From Alphaproteobacteria bacterium (GTDB lineage Bacteria; Pseudomonadota; Alphaproteobacteria; UBA6615), in contig JAURLR010000240.1 of NCBI GenBank assembly GCA_030831135.1, positions 1-6,784 on the forward strand: a DNA stretch of 6,784 nucleotides, in the 5' to 3' direction. A model generated the notes under the pieces. That model searched no databases, was not told the origin of the DNA, and saw nothing but the letters and a program-made list of their open reading frames with translations. Below are positions 6,293-6,784 of this stretch, piece after piece. Each line of letters starts with the position of its first letter. The stretch's first letter is position 1. The position numbers and the translations under genes are program-made.

Positions 6293-6784
6293 TTACGCCC
6301 AAGTGAACAACGAAACAATCCGCTGAACAACCGGAAGACGAGCTATATCATTGAACGTGGCGAATAGCATGAGGCCGAGCACGAAAACCAGCCCGATTTT
6401 CAGACCGAACTCCTGCGCCCAGCGCCCCGGTGGCCGTCTGATAACGGCTTCATAGGCATAAAACAGCAGATGTCCACCGTCGAGCAGCGGTATGGGCAGC
6501 AGATTGATCAGGCCGAGATTGATGGAAAGAAATGCCGCAAAGATCACCAGTGTTATGATTCCTGCGTCCGCAGCACTGTTCGACATCTGGGCGATTCGAA
6601 CGGGCCCGCCCAACTCCTTGGCGCTGCGCTCACCCCCGAACATCTGACCAATCGCGGTCACGGTGACCGAAACAAGCCGGACGGTCTCGCGGACCGATTG
6701 CCAGGCTGCGACCGGAATACTGTGTCGTTCATAGGCGCGCTCCAGCCCCTGAACTCCCAAAACACCGAGACGCGCTTCATCCCC
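6293..6784 (-). CDS. rseP: Site-2 intramembrane zinc metalloprotease RseP/MmpA, C-terminal part (cut by window edge)
   Basis: RseP-type site-2 proteases cut transmembrane helices of regulatory proteins in the inner membrane. E. coli RseP cuts the anti-sigma factor RseA, and the Caulobacter orthologue MmpA cuts PodJ. The last 163 residues are present, and the frame is open to the right edge, starting GDEARLGVLGVQG. The end of the second PDZ-like region is followed by the family segment GGPVRIAQMSN, about 60-70 residues into the fragment. A hydrophobic segment then contains NLLPIPLLDGGH (LDGGH at 6484-6470), whose Asp is the third zinc ligand, and a last transmembrane helix, GLVFVLGLMLFATF, lies near the C-terminus. 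The N-terminal HExxH site is outside the window. A TTG at 6760 is an internal Leu codon, not the start. Its place upstream of bamA is the usual proteobacterial order. Confidence 0.96.
   Translation of the reverse strand, partial: GDEARLGVLGVQGLERAYERHSIPVAAWQSVRETVRLVSVTVTAIGQMFGGERSAKELGGPVRIAQMSNSAADAGIITLVIFAAFLSINLGLINLLPIPLLDGGHLLFYAYEAVIRRPPGRWAQEFGLKIGLVFVLGLMLFATFNDIARLPVVQRIVSLFTWA

Noticed and set aside
1..6784. Signs of a mobile element, CRISPR array, tRNA or other RNA gene, or foreign DNA.
   Set aside because: The window is nearly all coding, every gene belongs to the same conserved envelope cluster, and composition looks even by eye. There are no direct-repeat arrays, terminal inverted repeats or transposase motifs.

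Overview
This window is a tightly packed run of eight genes, all on the minus strand, for outer-membrane biogenesis in an alphaproteobacterium. In transcription order (right to left) they are rseP/mmpA (3' part only), bamA, skp/ompH, lpxD, fabZ, lpxA, lpxI and lpxB (5' part only). The lineage call rests on three things: the gene order, the moderately high GC content judged by eye, and the use of LpxI rather than LpxH. A Caulobacterales/Maricaulales-type organism is my best guess, inferred from overall protein character rather than from any search.

Layout. Positions 6784-6293 carry the C-terminal part of the site-2 intramembrane protease RseP/MmpA, including its LDG metal-ligand motif. A 50-bp gap follows, then bamA (6242-3945, GTG start), the outer-membrane beta-barrel insertase. 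Twelve bases further on comes skp (3932-3366), a periplasmic chaperone for unfolded outer-membrane proteins. Next are lpxD (3345-2317), fabZ (2287-1805), lpxA (1804-1004), lpxI (1014-166) and lpxB (from 169, running off the left edge). Gaps shrink along the array: 50, 12, 20 and 29 bp, then direct abutment (fabZ/lpxA), an 11-bp overlap (lpxA/lpxI) and a 4-bp ATGA overlap (lpxI/lpxB). No gene-free stretch exceeds 50 bp, and I see no convincing promoter or terminator, so the promoter probably lies to the right of the window.

How the genes work together. FabZ controls the fate of (R)-3-hydroxyacyl-ACP, which is either dehydrated toward phospholipid synthesis or used by LpxA and LpxD to acylate UDP-sugar. 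LpxA, LpxD, LpxI and LpxB are four of the early lipid A steps; LpxC, which acts between LpxA and LpxD, is not in the window. LpxI removes UMP to give lipid X, and LpxB joins lipid X to UDP-2,3-diacyl-glucosamine to form the disaccharide. BamA and Skp deliver and insert the outer-membrane proteins, and RseP links envelope state to regulated proteolysis. The cluster therefore couples the lipid and protein supply of the outer membrane.

The order matches the well-known enterobacterial rseP-bamA-skp-lpxD-fabZ-lpxA-lpxB cluster except that lpxI sits between lpxA and lpxB. I found no mobile element, CRISPR array, RNA gene or evidence of an undescribed system. The points worth a second look are modest: the LpxI substitution, how translation of lpxD starts, and the stop/start coupling of the distal genes.
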